The notes beneath the pieces were generated by a model. The model did no database searches and had not been told where the DNA came from. It saw nothing but the letters and a program-made list of their open reading frames with translations. A stretch of DNA of 64,000 nt. It comes from Micromonospora wenchangensis. GTDB taxonomy: Bacteria; Actinomycetota; Actinomycetes; Mycobacteriales; Micromonosporaceae. The stretch is from positions 1 to 64,000 of the forward strand of contig NZ_MZMV01000018.1 in the NCBI RefSeq assembly GCF_002210435.1, given 5' to 3'. This document shows, piece after piece, positions 1 through 7,589 of this stretch. How positions within the stretch are numbered: position 1 is the stretch's first letter; every line of letters begins with the position of its first letter. Made by a program: the position numbers and the translations under genes.

Positions 1-35
1 TGGGCTGGGCTGGGCTGGGCTGGGCTGGGCTGGGC
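1..35. repeat. TGGGC pentanucleotide tandem repeat, 7 copies
   Basis: Seven uninterrupted copies of TGGGC open the window and may continue upstream of it. It lies just before the amine-oxidase start at 68. Five is not a multiple of three, so expansion inside a gene would shift frame; here it seems to be leader or intergenic DNA. It is a candidate slippage locus. Confidence 0.9.
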
Positions 36-67
36 GTAGCGGGTCGGGGGCGGGGTATGCGCGGTGG

Positions 68-1387
68 GTGCGGGTGGTGGTGGTCGGTGCGGGGTTCTCC
101 GGGCTCGCCGCGGCGGCGGCGTTGTGCCGGGGCGGGGCGCGGGTGCTGGTGCTGGAGGCCCGGGAACGGGTCGGGGGGCGGGTGGCGACCCGGCGGTTGG
201 CCGACGGCACCGCGCTGGACCTGGGCGCGCAGTGGATCGACCCGACCCAGGACCGGATGGCCGCCCTGGTGGCCGAGCACGGGCTGACCACGTTCCCGTC
301 GGCCGCGCACGGGCGGCCGGCGGTGCGCTGGGACGGGCGCTTGCGGGAGACGCCGCCGGAGTCGGTCCGGCAGACGGTCAACCTGCTCGACGACCTCGCC
401 GCCGGGGTGGACCCGGCGGCGCCGTGGCGGGCGGCGCGGGCCGACGAGTGGGACCGGCTCACCCTCGGCGGCTGGTTGAGCACCACTGCACCCGATCCGG
501 TGACCGCCCGGTACGTCGGTCGGCTGATCGCCGGCGGGTTGCTGGCGGTCGACCCGGACGAGGTGTCGCTGTTGCAGGTGCTGTTCTACCTGCGCAGCGG
601 CGGCGGGAGCGGGTCGCTGCTGGGGATGGCCGGGGGCGCCCAGCAGGATCGGCTGGTGGGTGGGCCGGCCCTGCTGGCGGAGCGGATGGCGGCGGCGCTG
701 CCGTCGGGGACGGTACGGTCCGGGGCACCGGTGCGGGCGGTCCACCAGGACGGTCACGGGGTGGTGGCGCACACCGACGAGGGGGCGTACCGGGCGGAGG
801 CCGTGGTGGTGGCGGTGGCCCCGGCGCTGGCGGGCCGGATCGCGTACGCACCGGCGCTGCCGGCCCTGCGTGACGCGCTGACCCAGCGGATGCCGATGGG
901 GTCGGCGTTGAAACTGCACGCGGTCTACCCGACGCCGTTCTGGCGGGCCGACGGGTGGTCCGGGGTGACCACGTCGGCCGACGGGCCGTTGACCGAGACG
1001 GTGGAGAACTCGACGCCGGGTTCGACCCGCGCAGTGCTGACCGCGTTCAGCTACGGCCGGCAGGCCCGGGACCTGCGCCGACTGTCCCCGGGGCGGCGAC
1101 GGGCCGAGGTGCTGGCCGCGCTGGTGGAGCTGGTCGGTCCGGCCGCCGCCGGGCCCGACGACCTCGTCGAACACGACTGGTCGGCCGACGAGTGGACCCG
1201 GGGCTGCTTCTGCGGGGCGCTGACCCCCGGTTCGTGGCGGGACCACGGTCCCGAGTTGCGCCGGCCGGTGGGGAGGGTGCACTGGGCGGGCACCGAAACG
1301 GCGACCCGGTGGGCCGGTTACCTGGAGGGCGCGGTGCTGGCCGGCGAGCGAGCGGCGGCCGAGGTCCTGGCCCGTCCCACCGCCTGA
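68..1387 (+). CDS. FAD-dependent amine oxidase (flavin monoamine oxidase family)
   Basis: 439 aa. It probably oxidises a primary or secondary amine with FAD and O2, giving aldehyde, ammonia and H2O2. The N-terminus carries the dinucleotide motif GAGFSG (residues 7-12), followed by an ARERVGGR segment typical of the GG motif of amine oxidases. The C-terminus has the FAD-contacting HWAGTETATRWAGYLEG stretch (about residue 405 onward). Length matches bacterial family members. There is no signal peptide, so it is cytoplasmic. The GTG at 68 is chosen because the Rossmann strand begins two codons later; no clear Shine-Dalgarno is visible. The substrate (polyamine, putrescine, amino acid) cannot be told, and no neighbour helps. 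Confidence 0.85.
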   Translation: MRVVVVGAGFSGLAAAAALCRGGARVLVLEARERVGGRVATRRLADGTALDLGAQWIDPTQDRMAALVAEHGLTTFPSAAHGRPAVRWDGRLRETPPESVRQTVNLLDDLAAGVDPAAPWRAARADEWDRLTLGGWLSTTAPDPVTARYVGRLIAGGLLAVDPDEVSLLQVLFYLRSGGGSGSLLGMAGGAQQDRLVGGPALLAERMAAALPSGTVRSGAPVRAVHQDGHGVVAHTDEGAYRAEAVVVAVAPALAGRIAYAPALPALRDALTQRMPMGSALKLHAVYPTPFWRADGWSGVTTSADGPLTETVENSTPGSTRAVLTAFSYGRQARDLRRLSPGRRRAEVLAALVELVGPAAAGPDDLVEHDWSADEWTRGCFCGALTPGSWRDHGPELRRPVGRVHWAGTETATRWAGYLEGAVLAGERAAAEVLARPTA

Positions 1388-1420
1388 CGACACCGGACAC
1401 CGGCACCGGCACAGGCACCC

Positions 1421-1448
1421 ATAGATAGATAATCTTGATTCTATCTAT
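1421..1448. promoter_or_regulatory. Inverted repeat upstream of the lysozyme promoter
   Basis: ATAGATAGA (1421-1429) and TCTATCTAT (1440-1448) are exact reverse complements separated by 10 bp. The block is strikingly AT-rich for this genome and ends at the -35-like element of the lysozyme gene. The position suits a repressor or activator site; the factor is unknown. Confidence 0.6.
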
Positions 1449-1478
1449 TGAAAACTATCTCCGGTCGTGACCTAATAC
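1448..1478 (+). promoter_or_regulatory. Candidate promoter of the GH25 lysozyme gene
   Basis: TTGAAA (1448-1453) and TAATAC (1473-1478) resemble -35 and -10 boxes, but the 19-bp spacing is longer than ideal and may require an activator. It would give a leader of about 50 nt ending in an AGGGAGGAAAG ribosome-binding site just before the ATG at 1537. Confidence 0.4.
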
Positions 1479-1536
1479 CTGACAGTTCCTTTCGTCGCTC
1501 CCGCCGCAACCACGCGGCTTCCCCCAGGGAGGAAAG

Positions 1537-2268
1537 ATGAACCGTCTCCGTACACTCACGGGCACGCTGCTGGCGACCGCCACCATGGTCGCCGCCACCC
1601 TCGGCGTCGTCACCCCGGCCGCCGCCGCCCCGGCCGGCCTGCCCGGCATGGACGTCTCCAGCTACCAGGGCAACGTCAACTGGTCCGCCGCCTGGAACAA
1701 CGGCGCCCGGTTCGCCTACGTGAAGGCCACCGAGGGCACGTACTACACGAACCCGTACTTCGCCCAGCAGTACAACGGGTCGTACAACGTCGGGATGATC
1801 CGGGGTTCGTACCACTTCGCCCGGCCGGACACCACGACCGGCGCGACCCAGGCCAACTACTTCGTCGACCACGGCGGCGGCTGGTCGAAGGACGGCCGGA
1901 CGCTGCCCGGCGCGCTCGACATCGAGTACAACCCGTACGGCGCGACCTGCTACGGGCTGAGCCAGAGCGCGATGCGCACCTGGATCGCCTCCTTCGTCAA
2001 CCAGTACTACGCCCGCACCGGGCGCTGGGCGACGATCTACACCACCACCGACTGGTGGACCACCTGCACCGGCAACTACAGCGGCTTCGCCGCCACCAAC
2101 CCGCTCTGGCTCGCCCGGTACGCCGGCACGGTGGGCACGCTGCCGGCCGGCTGGGCCACGTACTCCTTCTGGCAGTGGGCGTCGTCGGGCACCTTCCCGG
2201 GCGACCAGAACGTGTGGAACGGCACCCTCGACCGGCTCCGGGTGCTGGCCTGCAACGGCCCGTGCTGA
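1537..2268 (+). CDS. Secreted GH25 lysozyme (N-acetylmuramidase)
   Basis: 243 aa. A Sec signal peptide (MNRLR, hydrophobic core, cleavage after an AAAA stretch near residue 31) precedes a single GH25 domain. GH25 enzymes cut the MurNAc-GlcNAc beta-1,4 bond of peptidoglycan. The family landmarks DVSSYQG (from residue 39), YVKATEG and the catalytic LDIEY (Asp128, Glu130) are visible. The domain runs to the C-terminus and there is no cell-wall-binding module. A strong AGGGAGGAAAG site precedes the ATG. The next gene encodes a secreted amidase, so the two could attack glycan and peptide stem together. Confidence 0.93.
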   Translation: MNRLRTLTGTLLATATMVAATLGVVTPAAAAPAGLPGMDVSSYQGNVNWSAAWNNGARFAYVKATEGTYYTNPYFAQQYNGSYNVGMIRGSYHFARPDTTTGATQANYFVDHGGGWSKDGRTLPGALDIEYNPYGATCYGLSQSAMRTWIASFVNQYYARTGRWATIYTTTDWWTTCTGNYSGFAATNPLWLARYAGTVGTLPAGWATYSFWQWASSGTFPGDQNVWNGTLDRLRVLACNGPC

Positions 2269-2303
2269 CCCCGCCCACCCCCGGAGCACCCGAGGAGCCC
2301 GCC

Positions 2304-3008
2304 ATGTCCGTACCCGTGTCCCGGCGCAGCGTGCTGCGCGGCGCGGTCCTGCTCGGCACCGCCGGGGCGCTCGCGCCGGCCCTGCCCGGTGGACCCGCCG
2401 CCGTCGCCGCCCCACCGACCACCGGCAGCACCCCGGCCACCGCCGCCGCCCTCGGCCGCGTCGACCAGCCGGTGATCGCCAACTGTGCCACCTGGGGGGC
2501 CCGGCCTCCGTCGTCGCCGGTGAGCGTGGTCCCGAGCCGACCCAACAAGATCATCGTGCACCACACGGCGTTCCCGAACTCGACCGACTACAGCCTGGCC
2601 CACGCGTACGCCAACTCGCGGGAGATCCAGGACCTGCACATGGACGGCAACGGCTGGCTCGACTCCGGGCAGCACTTCACCAACAGCCGGGGCGGCCAGC
2701 TCACCGAGGGTCGGCACGGCAGCCTGTACGCGTTGCTGCACGGCCAGACGATGGTGCAGGGCGCGCACTGCGTGGGGCAGAACAGCCAGGCCATCGGCAT
2801 CGAGAACGACGGGATCTACGTCGACGTGCAGCCGCCGCAGGCGCTCTGGGACAGCCTGGTGGTGTTCTGCGCGTTCACCTGCCAGCAGTACGGCATCCCG
2901 GCCAGCCAGATCTACGGCCACAAGGACTTCGCCAGCACCCAGTGCCCGGGGCTGCTGCACGACCGGCTGCCCGAGCTGCGGTCGGCCGTCGCCGCTCGAC
3001 TTGGTTGA
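2304..3008 (+). CDS. Tat-exported N-acetylmuramoyl-L-alanine amidase (type 2 / PGRP fold)
   Basis: 234 aa. The N-terminus carries a twin-arginine signal (SRRSVLRG) and hydrophobic core. The mature protein is an amidase_2/PGRP-type zinc amidase that cleaves the bond between MurNAc and L-Ala. Visible zinc ligands are His86 or His87 in IIVHHTAF, His206 in GHKDF and Cys214 in QCPG, matching the His-His-Cys set of T7 lysozyme. It starts 35 bp after the GH25 gene on the same strand and is probably cotranscribed with it. No peptidoglycan-binding repeat is fused. The ATG at 2304 is preceded by GAGGAG. Confidence 0.9.
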   Translation: MSVPVSRRSVLRGAVLLGTAGALAPALPGGPAAVAAPPTTGSTPATAAALGRVDQPVIANCATWGARPPSSPVSVVPSRPNKIIVHHTAFPNSTDYSLAHAYANSREIQDLHMDGNGWLDSGQHFTNSRGGQLTEGRHGSLYALLHGQTMVQGAHCVGQNSQAIGIENDGIYVDVQPPQALWDSLVVFCAFTCQQYGIPASQIYGHKDFASTQCPGLLHDRLPELRSAVAARLG

Positions 3009-3010
3009 TT

Positions 3011-3022
3011 GCTTATATAAGC
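3011..3022. promoter_or_regulatory. Perfect palindrome GCTTATATAAGC at the arsR-like gene start
   Basis: A perfect 12-bp palindrome, nearly extended to 18 bp (ATTGCTTATATAAGCGAT), touches the start of the ArsR-type gene. It contains a TATAAG that could be the -10 box. ArsR proteins commonly bind such AT-rich dyads over their own promoter, so autorepression is likely. Confidence 0.65.
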
Positions 3023-3023
3023 G

Positions 3024-3416
3024 ATGCCTGATACAAAGGGGACCGTGCACGCCTTCGACGTCCTCGGCGACCCGGTGCGCCGGCGCATCCTCGAACTGCT
3101 CGCGCAGGGCGAGCGGAGCGCCGGCGGGGTCTGCGCGGTGATCCAGGAGGAGTTCGGGATCACCCAGCCCGCCGTCTCGCAGCACCTCAAGGTGCTGCGG
3201 GACAACGGGTTCGCCACGGTCCGCCCGCAGGGCGCCCGTCGGCTCTACGCGGTCGATCCCGCCCCGTTGCGGGAGGTCGACAGGTGGTTGGAGGGGTTCC
3301 GCCGGTTCTGGACGCCGGCCCTGGACGCCCTGGCCACCGAGATCGCCCGGGGTCGGCGCGAACGGCGGACGCACACCACGACGGACGACCCGACCGAGCA
3401 CCGGAGCACCTCATGA
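3024..3416 (+). CDS. ArsR-family winged-helix repressor
   Basis: 130 aa if the ATG at 3024 is used. The winged helix (HAFDVLGDPVRRRIL, then a recognition helix around ITQPAVSQHLKVLRDNG) is typical of the non-metal ArsR subgroup paired with SRPBCC proteins. No CVC-type metal site is visible. The likely -10 box lies at 3016-3021, which would place the transcript start downstream of the ATG. The in-frame GTG at 3045, where the conserved fold begins, may therefore be the real start. The stop overlaps the next start (ATGA), so the two are translationally coupled. Confidence 0.88.
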   Translation: MPDTKGTVHAFDVLGDPVRRRILELLAQGERSAGGVCAVIQEEFGITQPAVSQHLKVLRDNGFATVRPQGARRLYAVDPAPLREVDRWLEGFRRFWTPALDALATEIARGRRERRTHTTTDDPTEHRSTS

Positions 3417-4054
3417 TCGAGACCAGCCAGCAGATCAGCGCCGTACGACGCACCGTGGGCAGCCGCACCCTCGAAGCGGGTGAGGCGCGCGTGCTGACCA
3501 TCAGCCAGACGTACCCGACGACGCTTGACGACCTCTGGGACGCCTGCACCAACGCCGAGCGCATCCCGCGCTGGTTCCTGCCGATCTCAGGCGACCTGCG
3601 GCTGCACGGCCGCTACCAGTTCGAGGGCAACGCCGGGGGCGTGGTGCAGCGCTGCGACCCGCCGAAGGGCTTCGCCGCCACCTGGGAGATGGGCGACGAG
3701 ATCAGCTGGATCGAGGTCCGCCTGACCCCGGAGGGCGACGAGCGGACCCGGTTCACCCTGGAGCACGTCGCCCACGTCGACGACGTCCGGTGGACCGAGT
3801 ACGGCCCCGGCGCGGTCGGCGTCGGCTGGGACTCCGGCCTGCTCGGCCTGGCCAGCCACCTCGACGCCGACGGTGGGGGCGTCACCCCCGACGGGGCCGC
3901 CGCGTGGATCGGCTCGGCGGACGGGCGACGGTTCATGACGCTCAGCGGCGAGGCGTGGGCCGAGGCCGACATCGCCGGCGGCACCGAACCGCAGGCCGCC
4001 CGGGCCGCCGCCGCCCGCACCATCGCCGCGTACACCGGCGCGCCGCCGGCCTGA
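3413..4054 (+). CDS. SRPBCC/AHSA1-domain protein
   Basis: 213 aa. A START-like beta-grasp fold of the AHSA1 type: an N-terminal TISQTYPTTLDDLWDACTNAERIPRWF segment (two joined conserved blocks), then GDLRLHGRYQFEGN and a WEMGDEISWIEVRL strand. Such proteins bind hydrophobic ligands and are very often encoded directly after an ArsR regulator, as here with a 4-bp overlap. The C-terminal third (about 70 aa) is Ala-rich and less conserved. The ligand is unknown. Regulation by the preceding ArsR protein through the palindrome at 3011 is inferred. Confidence 0.82.
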   Translation: MIETSQQISAVRRTVGSRTLEAGEARVLTISQTYPTTLDDLWDACTNAERIPRWFLPISGDLRLHGRYQFEGNAGGVVQRCDPPKGFAATWEMGDEISWIEVRLTPEGDERTRFTLEHVAHVDDVRWTEYGPGAVGVGWDSGLLGLASHLDADGGGVTPDGAAAWIGSADGRRFMTLSGEAWAEADIAGGTEPQAARAAAARTIAAYTGAPPA

Positions 4055-4133
4055 CGGTACGGGTCGCGCCGGGTCGCCGGCCCGGCGCAAACCCGGGTGC
4101 GTGCTGTCGGTGCCGGCGGTCAGACTGGACGGC

Positions 4134-4736
4134 ATGTCGATGCGCCGCGCCGAAGACGTCCTCGCCCTGCACCGCGCCGGGCAGCGGGTGCGCTACCTCT
4201 GCTTCTGGGGGCACCGGCCGCAGCGGGACGGCAGCGTGGGCCGCAGCTGCCTGAGCCAGTGGTGGCCGGCGTCGTTCACCGTCGACGGGCGGCACTTCCC
4301 CACCGCCGAGCACTGGATGATGTGGCGCAAGGCGCTGCTGTTCGACGACGCCGGGGCCGGGGAGCGGGTGCTCGCCGCCGGCCACCCGCAGCAGGCCAAG
4401 GCGGTCGGCCGCGAGGTCCGCAGGTTCGACCAGGCGGTGTGGGAGGCCGAGCGGTACGCCGTCGTGCTGGCCGGCAGCCTGGCCAAGTTCGGCCAGCACG
4501 CCGACCTGCGGGCGTACCTGCTGGGCACCGGGGACCGGGTGCTGGTGGAGGCGAGCCCGGTCGACCGGGTGTGGGGGGTCGGGCTGGCCCCCGACGACCC
4601 GCGCGCCGAGGACCCGGCCCGCTGGCGTGGGCTCAACCTGCTCGGTTTCGCCCTGATGGAGGCCCGCGAGATCCTGCGCGACGACCGGCCGACCGGCACC
4701 GGGCGGCCCGCCGGGCCGACGGCGGACCTGCCCTGA
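4134..4736 (+). CDS. NADAR-domain protein (YbiA/RibX-like N-glycosidase)
   Basis: 200 aa from the ATG at 4134; an in-frame GTG at 4101 is possible but lacks similarity. NADAR landmarks are a LCFWGH segment near the start, FTVDGRHFPTAEHWMMWRKALLF, AVGREVRRFDQ, and a C-terminal WGVGLAPDDPR...WRGLNLLGFALM region. Family members cleave N-glycosidic bonds; some hydrolyse early riboflavin intermediates and others reverse guanine ADP-ribosylation. A Nudix hydrolase with a NudC-like zinc ribbon follows 34 bp downstream, which favours nucleotide or ADP-ribose clean-up. Cytoplasmic. Confidence 0.82.
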   Translation: MSMRRAEDVLALHRAGQRVRYLCFWGHRPQRDGSVGRSCLSQWWPASFTVDGRHFPTAEHWMMWRKALLFDDAGAGERVLAAGHPQQAKAVGREVRRFDQAVWEAERYAVVLAGSLAKFGQHADLRAYLLGTGDRVLVEASPVDRVWGVGLAPDDPRAEDPARWRGLNLLGFALMEAREILRDDRPTGTGRPAGPTADLP

Positions 4737-4770
4737 ACGGGGTCGCCCGGGGGCGGTAACGTGCGGCGGC

Positions 4771-5280
4771 ATGACCGTCCTGCCGTACGCGCACTGTCAC
4801 TACTGCGGGGCGGCCTATCCGCCGGACGCCGGCTGGCCCCGGCTCTGCGCGGCCTGCGGCCAGACGGTGTGGCGCAACCCGACGCCGGTCGCGGTGGCGC
4901 TGCTGCCGGTGCGGACCGACGCCGGGCTCGGCCTGGTGGTGGTACGCCGGGACATCGAGCCGGCCCGGGGCCAGCTCGCCCTGCCCGGCGGCTTCGTCGA
5001 GTACGGCGAGGAGTGGTCCGAGGCGCTGGTGCGGGAGCTGCGTGAGGAGACGGGGCTGGTCGACGAGGCGCAGCGGGCCCGGCTGTTCGCGGTGCACGGC
5101 GCTCCGCACGGCGGCACCATGATGGTCTTCGGCGCGCTGCCGGAGCGGCCGGCCGCGCAGCTCCCCCCGTCGACGCTGACGGAGGAGGCCACCGAGTGGC
5201 TGGTCCTCACCGAGCCGGTCGAGCTGGCCTTCTCCACCCACACCCGGGTGCTGGCCGACTTCCTCGCCGGCCGGCACTGA
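4771..5280 (+). CDS. Nudix hydrolase with N-terminal zinc ribbon
   Basis: 169 aa. The N-terminus holds a four-Cys ribbon (CHYC near residues 9-12 and CAAC near 26-29) like the NudC NADH pyrophosphatase ribbon. The Nudix box follows: GGFVEYGE, then REL REET G spaced as GX5EX7REUXEEXGU. Nudix enzymes hydrolyse nucleoside diphosphates linked to another group. It is shorter than NudC (about 260-300 aa) and lacks the NudC N-terminal domain, so NADH is not assured as substrate. It lies close behind the NADAR gene; a joint role in NAD or ADP-ribose turnover is inference. Confidence 0.88.
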   Translation: MTVLPYAHCHYCGAAYPPDAGWPRLCAACGQTVWRNPTPVAVALLPVRTDAGLGLVVVRRDIEPARGQLALPGGFVEYGEEWSEALVRELREETGLVDEAQRARLFAVHGAPHGGTMMVFGALPERPAAQLPPSTLTEEATEWLVLTEPVELAFSTHTRVLADFLAGRH

Positions 5281-5327
5281 CCCCACCGCGCCCGGCGGAC
5301 CGGCCGCAGGTGCCGGGCCCGCCGTGG

Positions 5328-6488
5328 TCAGACCCGGGCGGGTTGCGGGGCGAACGGGACGCTCGGCGTCGGGTCGGGGGCCGGCTCACCGGCCGGGTGC
5401 CGCCACAGCCCCCGGGCCCGCAGGATCGGCAGCACCCCCTCGCCGAACCAGTACGCCTCCTCCAGGTGCGGGTGGCCGGAGAGGATGAACTCGTCGATGC
5501 CGAGCGCGTGGTACTCGGCGATCCGGTCGGCGACCTCGGTGTGGCTGCCCACCAGGGCGGTGCCGGCCCCGCCCCGGACCAGACCCACCCCGGCCCAGAG
5601 GTTCGGGGCGACCTCCAGCCCGTCGCGGCTGCCACCGTGCAGGGCCAGCATCCGGCGCTGCCCCTCGGACTCGCTGCGCCGCAGCCCGTCCTGGGCGGCC
5701 CGGATGTCGGCCTCGTCGATGCCGTCGAGCAGCCGGCCGGCCTGCGCCCAGGCCGCCTCGGCGGTGTCCCGGGCGATGACGTGCAGCCGGATGCCGAACC
5801 GCGGCGACCGGCCGGAGTCGGCGGCGAGGGCGCGGATCCGGTCGAGTTTGCCGGCCACCTGGGCGGGCGGCTCGCCCCAGGTCAGGTAGACGTCGGCGTG
5901 CCGGGCGGCGACCGGGCCGGCGGCGGTGGACGAGCCGCCGAAGTAGACCGGCGGCACCGGGTCGGGCAGCCGGGCCAGCCGGGCGTCCTCGACGCGCAGG
6001 TGTTCCCCGGCGTGGTCGACGGTCTCGCCCCGCCACAGTGACCGCACGACGTGCAGGAACTCGTCGGTGCGGGCGTACCGGGCGTCCTTGTCGAGGAAGT
6101 CGCCGTAGGCGCGCTGCTCGGCGGACTCCCCGCCGGTGACCACGTTGAGCAGCAGCCGGCCGCCGGTCAGCCGCTGGAAGGTGGCGGCCATCTGGGCGGC
6201 GAGGGTGGGTGAGAGCAGCCCGGGGCGGAACGCGACCAGGAACTTCAGCCGTTCGGTGACCTCGGCCAGCATGGCGGTGGCCAGCCACGCGTCCTCGCAC
6301 CACGCCCCGGTCGGGGTGAGCGCGCCGACGAAGCCGAGCTGCTCGGCGCTGCGGGCGATCTGCCCGAGGTAGGCGACGGTGGCGGGGCGCGCCCCACCGG
6401 CGGTGCCGACCGCGACGCCGTGGCCGCCGCCGACGATGTCGCGGCTGTCGCCGTAGGTGGGCAGGAACCAGTGGAAGGTCAGCGACAT
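5328..6488 (-). CDS. ssuD: FMNH2-dependent alkanesulfonate monooxygenase
   Basis: 386 aa, bacterial luciferase-like TIM barrel. It converts alkanesulfonates plus FMNH2 and O2 to aldehyde and sulfite. The protein matches E. coli SsuD as I recall it along its length: FHWFLPTYGD, TPTGAWCEDAW, LKFLVAFRPG, YFGGSS, YLTWGEPP, and the almost invariant PNLWAGVGLVRGGAGTALVG. The ATG at 6488 is chosen because AGGAGGA lies 7-8 nt before it; an upstream in-frame start would add 16 unconserved residues. The ssuABC operon is divergent, 130 bp away. No SsuE-type flavin reductase is present in the window, so FMNH2 must come from elsewhere. Confidence 0.93.
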   Translation of the reverse strand: MSLTFHWFLPTYGDSRDIVGGGHGVAVGTAGGARPATVAYLGQIARSAEQLGFVGALTPTGAWCEDAWLATAMLAEVTERLKFLVAFRPGLLSPTLAAQMAATFQRLTGGRLLLNVVTGGESAEQRAYGDFLDKDARYARTDEFLHVVRSLWRGETVDHAGEHLRVEDARLARLPDPVPPVYFGGSSTAAGPVAARHADVYLTWGEPPAQVAGKLDRIRALAADSGRSPRFGIRLHVIARDTAEAAWAQAGRLLDGIDEADIRAAQDGLRRSESEGQRRMLALHGGSRDGLEVAPNLWAGVGLVRGGAGTALVGSHTEVADRIAEYHALGIDEFILSGHPHLEEAYWFGEGVLPILRARGLWRHPAGEPAPDPTPSVPFAPQPARV

Positions 6489-6540
6489 CGGGGGTCCTCC
6501 TGATGGATGGGACGACGACCACGACAGGCTACCCATAAAT

Positions 6541-6557
6541 CCTATCGGCTTGGTAGG
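6541..6557. promoter_or_regulatory. Dyad CCTA-N9-TAGG in the ssuD/ssuA divergent promoter
   Basis: CCTATCGGCTTGGTAGG sits in the 129-bp divergent region of the sulfonate genes, within a locally AT-rich stretch. The same CCTA-N9-TAGG core lies at the centre of the larger inverted repeat before the sulfite-oxidase-like gene at 11398. A shared sulfur-responsive regulator is inferred. Confidence 0.55.
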
Positions 6558-6617
6558 TTACTGCCCGCCGCCGACCTCCGGCGTCGCGAGCACACCGTCC
6601 ACTCCCGAGGAGCCGAC

Positions 6618-7589
6618 ATGCCCACCCCGCCGAGGAGCCTGCGCCGGCTGGCCACCGCCCTGTTCACCGCCCTGTCCCTGGTCGCCGTCGGCGGGGTCAC
6701 CGGCTGCGCCGACGACGCCGCCGACGCACAGGCCGGCAAGGGCCCGCTACGCATCGGCTACCAACGCTTCGGCGGGCTGAGCCTGGTCAAGGCCCGCAAC
6801 GCCGCCCCCGACGCGCAGTGGTCGCTGTTCGAGAGCGGCCCGGCCCTGACCGAGGCGCTCAAGGCCGGCGCGATCGACATCGGGCAGGTCGGCGAGGCAC
6901 CCCCGGTATTCGCCGCCGCCGCGAGGATCCCCTTCTCGGTGATCGGCACCTCGGCCCCGGTCCCGCAGGGCGAGGCGGTGCTGGTCAAGCAGAGCAGCGG
7001 CCTGAAGACCTTCGCCGACCTGCGCGGCCGGACGGTGGCGCTGAACAAGGGCAGCAACGTGCACTGGCTGCTGGTCCGGCTGCTGGCGGCGAACAACATG
7101 ACGCTCAAGGACATCAACGTCAGGTACCTCAAGCCGGCCGAGGGACGGCCGGCGTTCGACAACGGCCAGGTCGACGCCTGGATCATCTGGGACCCGTACT
7201 TCGCCCTCGCCGAGCAGCCCGGGGTGCGGGTGCTCGCCGACGCCACCGGCCTGGCCAGCAACCGGGAGTACGTGCTGGCCTCCCCCGAGGTGGTCCGGGA
7301 CCGCACCGACGACGTCCGCGCCTTCCTCACCACGTACCGGAAGGTCACCGACTGGGGCATCGCCAACCCGGCCGAACGCGCCACCGTGCTCGCCCCCGAG
7401 CTGAAGATCCCGCTGGACGTCACCACCCGGGCGCTGGCCCGCAGCGCCCGCCCGCTGGCCCCGGTCACCCCCGCCGTCGGCGTCGAACTCCAGGCCATCG
7501 CGGACGGCTTCACCACCCTCGACCTCGTCCCCGGCCCGGTCGACATCGCCGGTCGGGTGGACGACCGGTTCAGCGCGGTGTTCCAGTGA
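6618..7589 (+). CDS. ssuA: Aliphatic sulfonate ABC transporter, substrate-binding lipoprotein
   Basis: 323 aa. A signal peptide with lipobox VTGC (Cys about residue 34) predicts a membrane-anchored lipoprotein. The mature part is an NMT1/SsuA-type periplasmic-binding fold: LRIGYQRFGGLSLVKA, EALKAGAIDIGQVGEAPPVF and a WIIWDPYF segment are characteristic of sulfonate and taurine binders. It is the first gene of an operon with tightly overlapping ssuC and ssuB. GAGGAG precedes the ATG at 6618. The exact sulfonate bound cannot be read from sequence. Confidence 0.9.
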   Translation: MPTPPRSLRRLATALFTALSLVAVGGVTGCADDAADAQAGKGPLRIGYQRFGGLSLVKARNAAPDAQWSLFESGPALTEALKAGAIDIGQVGEAPPVFAAAARIPFSVIGTSAPVPQGEAVLVKQSSGLKTFADLRGRTVALNKGSNVHWLLVRLLAANNMTLKDINVRYLKPAEGRPAFDNGQVDAWIIWDPYFALAEQPGVRVLADATGLASNREYVLASPEVVRDRTDDVRAFLTTYRKVTDWGIANPAERATVLAPELKIPLDVTTRALARSARPLAPVTPAVGVELQAIADGFTTLDLVPGPVDIAGRVDDRFSAVFQ

